Source: Chara braunii
Taxonomy: Eukaryota > Streptophyta > Charophyceae > Charales > Characeae
Assembly (NCBI GenBank): GCA_003427395.1
Contig: BFEA01000103.1
Span: forward strand, 1,146,090-1,173,319
Direction of reading: 5' to 3'
DNA: 27,230 nucleotides
Below, one piece after another: positions 8,884 through 18,364 of this stretch; position 1 is the first letter of the stretch, and each line of letters begins with the position of its first letter. A program made the translations under genes and the position numbers. Under the pieces are notes generated by a model. The model had not been told where the DNA came from. It ran no database searches and was given only the letters and a program-made list of their open reading frames with translations.

Positions 8884-9742
8884 TCATTCGTGCCTGATCA
8901 CATTGGTCCATTGCTGAAACCAATGACTGGGCGTTGGCCCAAACTCGTCCTCCCATCTGAAAGCCCCGTCGCCCGGCTGGTGCATCGGAGACCGCCCCTC
9001 TTCCCTAGGCCTAGAGATTTCATCCCTCTCATCCCCGCTGCTGATTTTTATGACTTCTCGCACATCCTCCTCCTCGTCCTCCTTGTCTTTTGTCTGTATG
9101 GGGCTATACCCACCTGCAAGGTTCTTTGGATCGTAGGTAAAAGGAATCTTTGTCCCCGTCCCATACCCCTCGCAACTGGCGTGGCCGCTTCGTCCTTCAA
9201 GAGGGTTCTCTCTTATTTCCTCACCCTCCTCATATTCGTCGCGCATGTTTTGTCCCCCCTCGCTTTCCCCATGCCAAGTCTCACGTCGCTTGCCCCTGTT
9301 GACTCCTTCCTCATCAGAGACCTGAATCTTATGTCTCATCCCCGCATTGCCTCCTTCTTCCATTTCTGCCTTTTCCTTCCCTCCCTCACTGTCAGACGAG
9401 ATTTCTATATCTTCCCCCTCGTGGAGGGGTGAGGGTTTCCTACTCAAGCATTTCCTTCTTCCCCTGCCTACCACTGGGCCTTCCATGAGTCCTATATACA
9501 ACTTTCTCTTTTGCCGCTCTCCTTCCTTGGCTTGGTCCTGCTCCCTCCCCTCCAGTAGGCCTGTTGATTGCCCCGCTGTCATTTTCATCACCGAACTCCA
9601 TCTTCTCTTTTCTTCTAGACCCTGTATAACAAAACAACACCCGCAAAACCCTCATGCACTCATTCCCCCAGTCTGGTAGGTAGTCCCTCCCTTTTTCCCA
9701 GAATGCTCCCAACATCCTTCGCAGCATGCCCCTATTATACAT
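8884..9742 (-). pseudogene. Acidic 3' ORF downstream of pol (retroelement accessory ORF)
   Basis: The main frame runs 9591-8884 (235 codons, ATG start). It is very hydrophilic, rich in E, G, R and S, with a basic patch near residues 26-50 and two acid/serine clusters: IEISSDSEGG (about residue 62) and VIKISSGDERDE (about residue 182). Both resemble SUMO-interacting motifs, a hydrophobic triplet followed by acidic or serine residues. A second minus-strand frame (9742-9440, 100 codons) overlaps the first; its N-terminal part (RMLGAFWEKGRDYLPDWG) looks protein-like. The ancestral ORF may therefore have begun near 9742 and been split by a frameshift around 9590-9500. It lies about 230 bp beyond the pol stop on the same strand, where some plant Ty3 elements carry an extra ORF. 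I do not recognise a domain, and it is not obviously an envelope since no membrane segment is visible. Confidence 0.5.
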
Positions 9743-9972
9743 GCGAATGCGTCGTTTGTGATGACCCCATCTTTTTTTTTTTTTTCCCGTAAAAAACTAT
9801 GGTACAAAGCCCCAGACATCCCTTCCCGTTGTCACACAGGCCAGATATTGCAAACCCCCAAGTCACGCTGCCTTTCAACCTCAGTCAGTCCAAGCCAAAG
9901 CGTCAGTCCCCCAAAAAATGGCAGTCCCATGAACATGGTCAGAGACAAACCATAGTGTGGGCAAGGCTGTGG

Positions 9973-11140
9973 TCAGTCTTTAGCTTGTGGCTCCTCGGTT
10001 TCCTTATCTTTGGCCTCCTTAAGCCATTGTTCCACTGGGTCCCGACTTAGAAACCTGACCAATCGTTGCCCCGGGAAGGGCTCTTTCAATCCAGTTTCAT
10101 CCAAATCTTCCCGTTCGAAGGTGTTCAGTCCCACCCGCTTGGTGACCCGGTAGGGGCCTTTGAACCTCTTTCCGAGTTGTCTTGACCAAATACTTTCTAG
10201 TGTCGAGTTCCTTAGCAATACCATCTCTCCCACTTGAAGTGGCTCCTTTCTGACATTCTTAAGCTGGTCCCACCTTGTTTTGTCCCTCATTCTGCTGTCT
10301 ATTACCCGGTTGGCGATGTCTTCCATGACCTCCTCATTCTTAAGGATTTGTTGACATCTTGCCTCGATGAACTCTTCAGTGGTCATTTGCGGATCATCAT
10401 CTAACATATTCCAGGTAGGTACCAAGACTTCCACAGGAAAGTCGATCTCTCTTTCGTACCAAAGCTCTGCCGGGATACATCCTGTTGTCCTTTTAGGGGT
10501 CATATTCTCTGCAAAGACAACCTGCTTAAGATACCTAGGCCAGTTCCCCAGATGGTCCGCTGCGAGCTTTGCAATCGTGTTCTTCAAGGTTCGGTGCCCC
10601 CTTTCCACAGGTGCATTGGCCTCAGGGTGATACGGCTCGATGAGTTTGATCGGTACGCACAGTCTCTTAAGCATCCCCAATACTTCTTGGTTCACAAACT
10701 CCGTCTCATTGTCTGCTATAAACCTCCTGACGAACGGATGCCTCAAGTAGAATTCTTCTATCAAGTCCGCCACACTCCTCCCTATCTTTTTCTTGAGGGC
10801 GACTGCCTCCACGAACCCACTCAGGTTGTCTCATGCATCCAGGATATACCTGTACCCATCCGTTGATAAAGGCATGACCGCAAGTTCGAGGTGGACCAGA
10901 TGCTCCGGCCCTAGCACCCGCGTTGGTTTAAGCGGCTCGAAGACCCGCACCGAGCTTCGTTCTTGACAAATAAGGCAAGTCTGGCAGTATATGGTGACCA
11001 TGCCTGCCATGCCTGGCCAATAATAGAGTGGCGTTATATTTGCAAGTGTTCCTTTGGACGACCGATGACCTCCAGCTAACCCGTCGTGCATTGCCTGGAT
11101 AACGTCTACTTGCCTAGGTCTTCCACACACAACCCTTCTT
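9973..11140 (-). pseudogene. pol: Integrase region of pol
   Basis: Integrase would insert the cDNA into the host genome. The N-terminal zinc finger is visible as HDGLAGGH followed 29 residues later by CLIC (HHCC). The core has FIADNETEF and, exactly 35 residues after its Asp, the Glu of NAPVERGHRTLKN, the D-35-E spacing. The GPY/F module GKRFKGPYRVTKRVG follows, then a hydrophilic tail ending at the TGA at 9973-9975. An in-frame TGA at 10831-10833 sits between LDA and DNLSGFVEA, where related elements usually have Arg. The first catalytic Asp of the core appears to be Glu (HLELAVMP, codon at 10885-10887). The start at 11140 is where the AT-rich insertion interrupts the frame, not a true start. 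Confidence 0.93.
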
Positions 11141-11566
11141 TAATTTTTTCAAAAAGAAATATATCTATGTATAAATATATATATATATATTCATATAATA
11201 ATATTCATACAATAGACAATATAATACTATCTATCTATTTATTTTATATTCTCCTATTTTATTAGTATATATTTCTTTTATTATATTTTATTTTATATTC
11301 TACTACTCAAATAAACATATATCACAAAAATAGAGATATCTATAGTATTCTAATAATATTCTAAAATAGGCATATCTATATAATAAAGATTAATATAATA
11401 TAAAAAATAAATAATCAAAGAATATAGAATTAAATTCTATAATTACATAGAGTTGAATTGTAGAGTGAATTGGAAGAATTCAACAATTTGACTGGTTCTT
11501 TTTTGGCTTTTGATTTTTTTTTGGAAAGATCAAAAGCCAAAAAAGAACCAGTCAAATCATTTTGAT
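11141..11566. other. 426-bp AT-rich insertion, organelle-like DNA inside pol
   Basis: The sequence changes abruptly from balanced composition to very A/T-rich at about 11141 and back at about 11566. The pol frame is open on both sides. Deleting exactly this segment joins cacaacccttctt to ggcatagcacc and continues the same reading frame (GAMP to RRVVCG), so it is an insertion into a once continuous gene. No target-site duplication or terminal inverted repeat is visible. Its runs of ta/at, short direct words and a strong terminator-like hairpin near one end resemble a plastid or mitochondrial intergenic spacer. Nuclear integration of organelle DNA by end joining would explain the missing duplication. 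A small AT-rich transposon remnant is the alternative. Confidence 0.6.
11486..11557. terminator. 29-bp perfect hairpin within the AT-rich insertion
   Basis: The left arm (11486-11514) begins atttgactggttc and the right arm (11529-11557) ends gaaccagtcaaat. The two are perfectly complementary over 29 bp with a 14-nt loop. Long stems of this kind often end plastid transcripts by stabilising 3' ends. The function as a terminator is inferred only from shape and from the organelle-like setting. Confidence 0.6.
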
Positions 11567-12600
11567 GGCATAGCACCTTCCTCCCTTCGGAACAAATGTC
11601 GACCCCTTAGGACGTACCTTTCGGCTTCTTTCCTTGCTTTAATATTGACTTCCGTAGGTTGTTTGTTGCCTACCAGCAACAGCCCGATCTCCCGAAAGAG
11701 CCCTTTGTATGATTGCACATAGAAAAACTCCTCTCCTTCCTTGCCCCCATCCTTTCCTTCCTGCATCTGATTTACCACCCATTGCAACTTTTTCCTTTCC
11801 CAAGATTCCACCAAGCTCATCACTGTTTTCCGTCCTTCCTTGACCGTCATTGCTATTAGCTCCTCTTTCGGTCATACTATCGCTCCCCATGAGTCATTTT
11901 CTTCTCTGCGTCCTCGAGTGGTGACTGGTCCTTCTCTAAGTTCTGCTACTACGGCAGGTGCCCCGTTCTCCAAAGTCTGGATCAATAGTTCTGCCGACGT
12001 GCATCCTTCGCTCATCCTTTCGTTATCCACCGTAAGAGTTCCTCCTTCGTTTTCAAGGAACGCGTTTATGCACTCCGCATCCTCCACCCCTTCGGGAGTG
12101 ATGCAGACCCGGCTCAGCCCATCAGCCTTGTTCCTAATTCCCGCAATCCGTTCGATCTTATAATCGAACTGCCAGATAAGTCCTACCCATCTCTCCACTG
12201 TCGGATCTATAGGCCTGTAATTCTTTAAGGCCCCTGCAACATTCGTCGGATCGATCCTGAGGATGAACCGCCTCCCAAATAGGTAGCCCTAAAAGGTCTT
12301 AAGACAGTGCAAGATGGTCAGGACCTCCTTCTTGAACTGTGAGTACCGCCGCTCTGCGGAGTTCAGGGTTCTACTTTCAAACCTAATTGGTCTTTCTTTT
12401 CCTCCCTCATCCCCTTGAATCAACACACCTCCTACGGTCAAAGGTCCTCCATCCGTCTCTAGGATGAAGGGTCGTCCTACTTCGTCATTAAAACAGGGCG
12501 CGGACAAGGCGACTGTCTCAGATGTCAATATGTCATTGAGCCTTTGGACAGCTTCTTCTCGTTCCTCCGTCCAATCCATGGTTCCTTCTTCCCTTATCAT
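11567..12600 (-). pseudogene. pol: RNase H region and RH-integrase linker of pol
   Basis: RNase H degrades the RNA of the RNA-DNA hybrid. The typical Ty3/gypsy motifs occur in order: LETDGGPLTVGGVLIQ (first Asp; families usually have TDAS here), then LNSAERRYSQFKKEVLTI (catalytic Glu), then RIDPTN, then FDYKIERIAGIRNKADGLSR, the usual end of the RH domain. Stops TAG at 12289-12291 and TGA at 11872-11874 are in frame; the frame otherwise continues unshifted for more than 1 kb. After RH comes a linker with FFYVQSYKGLFREIG and YVLRGRHLFRREEGAMP, leading into the integrase zinc finger once the insertion is discounted. Confidence 0.9.
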
Positions 12601-13735
12601 AGCCCGGATAGGTTCAGCAATCTTGGCAAAGTTCTTAATGAAGATCCTCCAAAAGCCGACTACGTCTAGGAATGTCCTTACCTCCGTCGTTGTGCGCAGT
12701 GGTGTCGGTCACTGTGATATCTTGTCGGTCTTTGCCGGATCCGGCTTCCTGCCGTAAGCACCGCAACGAAATCCTAGTATAGTTACCTCCGGTACTGCTA
12801 GGATACTCTTCGGTCCACTAGCCGTAATGTTATGTACTAGGAACCGTCGGAGTAAGTCCTTAATGTCCTGCAGGTGGTCCCACACAAAACGTCGGATCCC
12901 TGGCTAGACTTCCGTCTCGTCCTTCTCCTGCGCGCCTTTGATCGGATTGTCATCGATGTAAGGCTCACATTTTTTTGGGAACATGACCCCGGCCACGGCG
13001 AGCATCCTGCGTTGCGCTTCGGCCACCTCGTTTGTGAATCCCATAGGGGTCACTTGCATCTGTAGTTGGCCTACGGGGGTGTGCATAGCGATATTAGCGG
13101 TGTATGGCCTATCCCGAACATCCAACGGAAGCTGGTCGTACCCTGAGAACAGATCTATCAGGGAGTAAATGCTCCGACCGGCGTGCGATTCTGATAATAA
13201 GTCAGCCTGAGGTAGCGAGCCAGCATCCCGGATGATTACCACATTCAACTTCTGCAGGTCCTGAATCCACCTTAGTGTTTTGTTAGGCTTCCGAAAGACG
13301 AACCACCGATTTGCGTATGGCGATGTCGTAGGCTCCGCAACGAAGGAGTCCATCTTTGCTCGGAGGAGGTCTGTTACTTTTCCTGCTATCCCTAATTCAT
13401 AGGATGACCCTTTGTCATTCCAGCACTCATGTTCTACCGTATGGATTCTGACCGGAGGGATCAACTTCGCATCCAGTCGTCCCTTCTGGTGATCACTAAA
13501 GGCAAATGCCAGGTGAAACTCTTGGCAGGTCTTTTTGATCAGGCGGGTTTCTTCTTCCGTTAAGAACCCGTCTATACCTATCTTCATTGTGTCAGCTACC
13601 TCATCTGATATCCGATGTCCCTCCGTCGCCCTTCTTTCTCGGATCACTCGAAGGACCTCTTCCTCCTTCTCCATAGCCTCTTCCTTTAATGTTTCTAGCA
13701 GGATCGAGACCGGTTTTGTTTTCTTCCCTACCGGC
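12601..13735 (-). pseudogene. pol: Reverse transcriptase region of pol
   Basis: This copies element RNA into DNA. From the ATG at 13674 the visible motifs are SPYANRWFVFRKPN (about residue 118), LRWIQDLQKLN (134-144), SLIDLFSGYDQ with the motif A Asp at residue 174, VTPMGFTN (208-215), and the catalytic YIDD at residues 239-242 (about 12949-12960). The frame then passes an in-frame TAG (12904-12906) into the thumb (RRFVWDHLQDI, VPEVTILGFRCGAYG) and a TGA (12709-12711) before VRTFLDVVGFWRIFIKNFAKIAEPI, a well known RT-RH connection segment. Catalytic residues are kept, so the stops are probably the main cause of inactivity. A frameshift near 13745 separates this frame from the upstream linker. 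Confidence 0.95.
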
Positions 13736-14291
13736 TTGTACTTTCGAACACTTCCTTCCGGGATCTTTCTCCTAAAAAATGAACAGTCGGAATCGCCCCC
13801 GTCGCCTCTACGACTCGTGGTTGAATACTAATTAGTTTCCCATTCAGGCAATATCCCTTTTGCACCTCTCTCTCGAACTTGGCCAAGGCTACCGAATCCA
13901 CTCCTACCTTGTGGTATCTGAGGGCCTTGATGAGTTGTAATAGATCGGGGATCTCGAGTGCGATTTCTGACACGTCTATGCGTATTTTTTTCCGTTTGGG
14001 CAGGCTAGCACCAAGTTCAACCTCTGACTCCTTTCCCGCTACCATAACACCTGGGACTTCGTCCTCCTGCCTCCTCTTCTTCTGGGGAAGGCCCATCTTG
14101 ATCCACTCCTTCTTGTTGAATGTTTCCTCAATCATGATTTCTACCCTTTCTCTCATACCCTCCATCCGTGCGAAAGCCCCTTTTCGCGTGCTATCCTCGA
14201 ACGACGACGACCATGTTGCCAATTTTTCCTTTGGGGGGTCTCCTCCCGTTCCAAGGAGTCGGAGGAGCTCTCCCCAGCTGGTCACATGGTC
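13736..14291 (-). pseudogene. Protease-RT linker of the gag-pol polyprotein
   Basis: An open frame of about 185 codons starts directly after the in-frame TAG at 14292-14294 and is in the same frame as the protease. It is basic (GLPQKKRRQEDE, LPKRKKIRIDVSE) with a hydrophobic stretch ALEIPDLLQLIKALRYHKVG. It ends at a TAG at 13728; a one-base shift near 13745 leads into RKYKPVGKKTKPVS and the RT frame. I do not assign a domain. Confidence 0.7.
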
Positions 14292-14750
14292 CTATATGTC
14301 TACCATGTATGAGCCATCGTGCAGGTGCATGCCTATCATCTCCACGTTCGCGCACCACGGTCTCCCGAGGATTATGTCGTGGTCCATTTCCTCCATTACG
14401 GTCATCCGCTGAAACGACCAGATCGATTCCCTGACCCCTGCCTTCACAGCACACTTCGTAACGTACCCAGCGAACGAGATTTCCCCGCCAGCTCCTCGGA
14501 TACTCCCTGTTACTTCCTTGGTTATCGTACATCCTGTGATCGTTGTGAAATCTCGTCTTATGAGAGTGATTTCTGCTCCCCCGTCTACTAACGCGTCGAT
14601 ATGATGAGTCCCGATCTGGATTTTCAGTTTCCCTACGGTAAGTTTTATCCCGGGTGGTGATCTCATGACTTCGCCGCCCTCCCGGTCGGGCAAGCTCAAA
14701 CGAATGTCTGCAAAGGCTTTTTCGAGATCCTTCAAGTCCCCGTGGCTCCT
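14292..14750 (-). pseudogene. Retropepsin-like aspartic protease region
   Basis: The protease would cut the gag-pol polyprotein. In the open frame 14735-14292 the active-site segment is HHIDALVDGGAEITLIRR, with the catalytic Asp at residue 51. Retropepsins normally have D-S/T-G-A; here the second position is Gly (DGGA). The flap-distal motif DHDIILGRPWC (about residues 118-128) is typical. About 85 residues separate the two, a normal retropepsin spacing. It is in one frame with the C-terminal gag upstream and ends at TAG 14292-14294, itself followed in frame by the linker, so that stop is probably a later mutation. Confidence 0.88.
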
Positions 14751-15447
14751 CTAAAGGTTAACCACTTCTTGTGAAGCTTTCTCCTCCCTCTCCCCTTCTG
14801 GTAATTCGGGGTTCTCGCCTATTTCTACTCACCGCCGAGTCAATAGTTGTCTAAGCCCTTTGAGCAACCTAGGGCTAGCTTGCAGCATGGTCTAAAAAGA
14901 CACTGATACCATGGTCCCTAGTAACTGGCTAATGGTGTCGTCGAGCTCAGACAAGGTCAAGATCGAAATTTGATACCGAAACTTCTTCTTAGCGGCGATA
15001 ACTTTGTCCGCAGGCTCCTCTTCCCTAGGCTTCCCATAGACTTTTTCTGGTTCCTCGGCCTCAGGTTCTGCCTGGGGTTCGGAGCTTCCGGCAACCTCCT
15101 CCATAATGGTGTCACGGTTAATCCTTCTCCCAACCGTTCTTAGTCGAATGGTTGCGTTCACCCTATCACGTTCGTCGTTTTCCAAGATAAAGTTGACCTG
15201 CGGTCTGCGGCCCCGCAGTTGATCCCAAACGATATCGAACACCGGCTCAGCTTCTACGGCCGCTATCTCTAACCTATTGAGCATGATAAGGGCTCGTCGC
15301 ATTCCCCCTGGTGAGTTCCAATTCACCCGCTCTCCCTGTGGTCCGAATATCTCTCCCTTTAATGACCTGGTGCATCTCCTTCTTAGGATATCATGGTTGA
15401 GCTTTAGACATGCGTGCACATAATGTCCCATCGTGGCACAGTCTTGC
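14751..15447 (-). pseudogene. gag: Gag C-terminal part with CCHC zinc knuckle
   Basis: The frame starts inside a zinc knuckle: the residues DCATMGHYVHAC supply the second Cys, His and last Cys of a CX2CX4HX4C motif, while the first Cys is the last clear residue of the preceding gag frame (EQC). A one-base deletion near 15445 therefore splits the knuckle. Downstream is a conserved-looking segment (GGMRRALIMLNRLEI) and an acidic Pro/Glu stretch (EPQAEPEAEEPEK). In-frame stops lie at 14892-14894 (TAG), 14829-14831 (TGA) and 14751-14753 (TAG). The frame is otherwise continuous with the protease, so gag and pro were probably one polyprotein. Confidence 0.85.
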
Positions 15448-16970
15448 ATTGCTCGTTAGCAGGATCTCTCCGTCCGAATCCCTGGCTGGCTACTCCTGGC
15501 GGAACCACAGCTTCCTGGGGAGGGAGGGCAGGTCGGGATACTTGCGCGTGCATAACCAGTAGCGCGACCTCCATTCTTTCAATTTTGTTGTCGACCCCGT
15601 GCACCTGCTCATGTAGACTTTCAATCCCCTTCTTTACCTTGTCGCCTATTCCACCGGTCAGATCTATGACCTCCCCTTCCTTAAGCAAGGCCAATGTCTC
15701 CGTCACTACCGTTTTTTCGGCCAGATCCGTTAGCGTACTGAAATCAACGTCCCTAGTGTTTACAAATTTGCTCGTCTGCTGGTAAGCCGACAGAATCTTA
15801 TCCTTGTCGAACTCGGAGAATTGTCTGAGGAAGTACTTACTCATTATTCGGTCCGTGACCCCGGGGATTCTTAGTGCTACCAAAGTAAACTCCTGTAGGA
15901 AGTCATTGTACGTTGCGAAGTTCTTCCTCTGGACTGCCACTAAATCGGCCTCCATTGCCATCTTCTCTGCTGCCAGATATTTTTTCATCATCACTTCTCG
16001 GGTTTCTTCGTAGGACCGGCTCGTGGCCACAATGGTCATTATGTCCCGCCCTAGGCTCAAAGACACATGCTGCCCCAGGTGGTCCATCTTCTCTTCTTCG
16101 GTCCATTTCAACAACGCAGCCAGATTCTCGTAGTCTATCAGAAATTCCGTGATGTTCGTCCCATCAAACGTCAACTTTTTCTTAGCATCCGCTAGGTAGC
16201 CTTGATTTTTGTTTAGTGCTCGCTCGAGGGACGACACTATCTTCTTAAGGCCGCCCCCGGAGCTGCTGGCCTCGCCTGCCATACTGTTATCCGGACCTTC
16301 CTTGTCGGCCATCTGTCCCTCCCTGGTTTTCATAGTTCCTTCTGGGTCAAACCATCCCAACACTCTTTCCCTAAGGCTCCAAAGTCCTTCGCATCCTCGT
16401 GTTACCGCTGGCGTGGTCGGCAGGCTGCTAGTCCTATTATTCATGGATGGCGGAGTCATAGCCTTTTCTGCTTCCATCCCCGGAGAGTTCTCTTTCTCTT
16501 TCCTTCTCTTGCTCCGCATTCCCCCACGGTCACTACTTTTATCCCCTTGTCCTGTCCCACCTCGGCTGGCTTTCCGTTCGTCCCGGGGTTCCTCCTGCAA
16601 AGGGTCTTCTTCGTTCCCGGTCATCATTTCCTCAATCAATCTTGCCTTGTATTCCGCGGTCTTTTTTTCCTATCTCGGCTAGTTTGCGCCTCGCATCCGT
16701 GACCCTTACTTTCTTAGACATGGCTCCTTCCGAGTTCCGGGCGCTTGTCCTATCCTTATTCCTGTCCTCATTGGTCTCTTGAATCCCTTGCCTGCTTTCC
16801 CCGACTTTCCCTGAACTTTCTCCTTTGGAGATTTCCTTTCGGTTCCCTTTGGTACCATTCGGATTTATCGATTCTCTGTCCTTCTGCCCCCCTTCGCTTT
16901 GTATGGCACTGCCTCTTAAGCCTAGTTCTCCATCACTTTTACGGTTATCTGTCTTCTCCTCCGTTGCCAT
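15404..16970 (-). pseudogene. gag: Gag N-terminal and capsid part
   Basis: Gag packages the element RNA into virus-like particles in the cytoplasm. I choose the ATG at 16970-16968 (context aaaATGg); the frame is also open upstream to about 17015. The first part (to about 16632) is Lys/Glu/Arg/Ser-rich and ends in KKVRVTDARRKLAEIGKK. A run of seven A then puts the rest one base out of frame, and the main frame 16639-15404 continues. Capsid-like sequence follows: LTFDGTNITEFLIDYENLA, SLSLGRDIMTIVA, MKKYLAAEKMAMEADL, FLQEFTLVALRIPGV, KYFLRQFSEFDK. This is the helix-rich retrotransposon gag pattern. Next come VIDLTGG and a coiled stretch (KKGIESLHEQVHGVDNKIERM). The frame ends after EQC, where the zinc knuckle is shifted out of frame. 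Confidence 0.88.
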
Positions 16971-17435
16971 TTTGCTCAGTTCTGCATAAGCCAAAGAATT
17001 CCAGGATCCACGCAATGCGAGGTATTTAGGTTCTCTAGGCTCCCGGCTCTGTTGGCTTATCTTTATAGCCTCTTTTTCTATCTCCGTTTCCTGATTGCCC
17101 TTCCTTAAGGAGGAGTCACGACTGGCCCTGCCGCCCAGCCGAGCTATGAGCGTGACTTGGCTTCCTTTGTCACAAGCTCGTTTGTAGTGCCCTTGTCCCG
17201 TAGGGCCGACGCGAGGGAGTCCGGGCTAGGCATTCTGCTAGGGAAAGTCTTCCCGAGCAGTGTTTCCTATTTTTGACCTTCAGGGTTATGATCAATCATT
17301 AGGAGTCTACCCCCTTCTTTGCTTTTCTAGTGGGTTTTAGCCATCCGGGTCCAAGGCCTCTTTCTTATTCCCATCGGCGAACATCCGTACGCAGCGAACT
17401 ATACTCGATCTGCCCTATTGACCCGCCTGCGGATG
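16971..17435. other. Spacer between gag and the four-copy ORF array
   Basis: No gene recognised. It separates the gag ATG from the stop of the nearest paralogous ORF by about 465 bp on the minus strand. It may serve as the gag leader, but no promoter motif stands out. No plant primer-binding site complementary to initiator tRNA-Met is visible here. Confidence 0.5.
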
Positions 17436-18246
17436 TTAGTCCCGCTCTCGCCCTCGCGGCTCTTTTCGTTCGGTCGGCTCCTCGAATAGTTCAGCTGCCC
17501 CTGCTAAATAACTCTCTCCTGTCTCAATTTCCCTCCTGATTATGCGTTCGCATCCTGCCCAGTCTAGCCGTGACGCCCTAAACATCAGGATGTGGATGAC
17601 TTCCAGTACCTCGTGGGCCCTGTTTCCCCAAAACGGTCCATGCTCCACAGCGACATCGTAGAACATCCGAATGGTAGGGGAGGGAAAGTGGCCTTCCTAG
17701 ACTATCGCTGAGTCTGCCAGCTCCTGCGCCCTTGCGAGGCTTCCGAAGATGAGGTCTATCATAAAACGGGGCACTCGGCATCTCAGCGGTGTGGTCGGTG
17801 CCCTGAACTCCCTCCAACCTCCCGTTTCCACCCGGGTAAGTAAGCCCACGTTCCTTCTACCTCTGACTGATTGTCCTATCTGGGTCAACGTCCGGGCGGT
17901 CCTTCGAAAGACCGGTGCCAGCTCATGACCTTGTGTTATTTCTACCCCCAACGAGTGTCAGCCAATCTCAGGCAGATACATGGTCCCGGTAACTTCCAAA
18001 TTGGAATACAGATCGTCCCCGGGTCCTCCATTGAGTCTCATCCCCGTCCACCAACATTCTACCAACATGAAGGCGACGTCCCGTCCCAAAGTCACGGCCC
18101 GCCATTCTATATCGAATCCCCGTAGAACTCGACGGGAGGGATACTTCCCATCGTCCACCGTTATTCCAAGGCAGTCCGGGGTACCGGGGCTGGCATTCCA
18201 TTCGCACACGGGGCTGGCGTTCCATTCGCTCACGTCTTGCTGCCAT
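17436..18246 (-). pseudogene. Paralogous ORF unit 4 (unknown family)
   Basis: The unit begins at ATG 18246 (MAARRERMERQ). After a small frameshift next to a 24-bp tandem duplication (18186-18233) it follows one frame to 17436, broken only by TGA at 17958-17960 and TAG at 17697-17699. The N-terminal half is strand-rich (DIEWRAVTLGRDVAFMLVE, LEVTGTMYLPEIG). The middle has VPRFMIDLIFG, and the C-terminal half has FYDVAVEHGPFWGNRAHEV, IIRREIETGESYLAGAAEL and a charged tail. The same blocks occur in units 1-3. The function is unknown. It is the copy nearest to gag and on the same strand. Confidence 0.65.
18186..18233. repeat. 24-bp tandem duplication at the 5' end of unit 4
   Basis: ggggctggc(a/g)ttccattcgc occurs at 18186 and 18210. 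It encodes an eight-residue repeat and sits where the initial ATG frame gives way to the main frame of unit 4. Confidence 0.85.
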
Positions 18247-18364
18247 CGTTGCCTTGGTGGTTCCCTACATAATCCACATAGAAAGGGTTATAACCAATCC
18301 CCAAAAACCGCCCACCTACTGCCTTCCTTATCCTTCGTGTTTTCATTCCTCTTTTCTAGTCTCA

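Larger units (their letters stand above)
8884..16970 (-). mobile_element. Decayed Ty3/gypsy LTR retrotransposon body (gag-pro-pol plus 3' ORF)
   Basis: The domain order on the minus strand is gag with a CCHC knuckle, aspartic protease, reverse transcriptase, RNase H, integrase. RT-RH before integrase defines the Ty3/gypsy (Metaviridae-like) order, as opposed to copia. The gag-pol frame can be followed for about 7 kb with nine internal stops (TAG at 14892, 14751, 14292, 12904 and 12289; TGA at 14829, 12709, 11872 and 10831), three frameshifts (about 16650, 15445 and 13745) and one insertion (11141-11566). No chromodomain is visible after the GPY/F module. LTRs could not be paired by eye; the left 3' LTR may start at 6212. 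The element cannot encode active proteins in this copy. Confidence 0.9.

Noticed and set aside
7961-9973. Envelope-like gene downstream of pol
   Set aside because: The 3' ORF is hydrophilic and acidic, with no signal peptide or membrane segment.
14895-14915. tggtatcagtg on the minus strand, resembling a tRNA-Met primer-binding site
   Set aside because: It lies inside the gag reading frame and only the first nine bases match the usual site.
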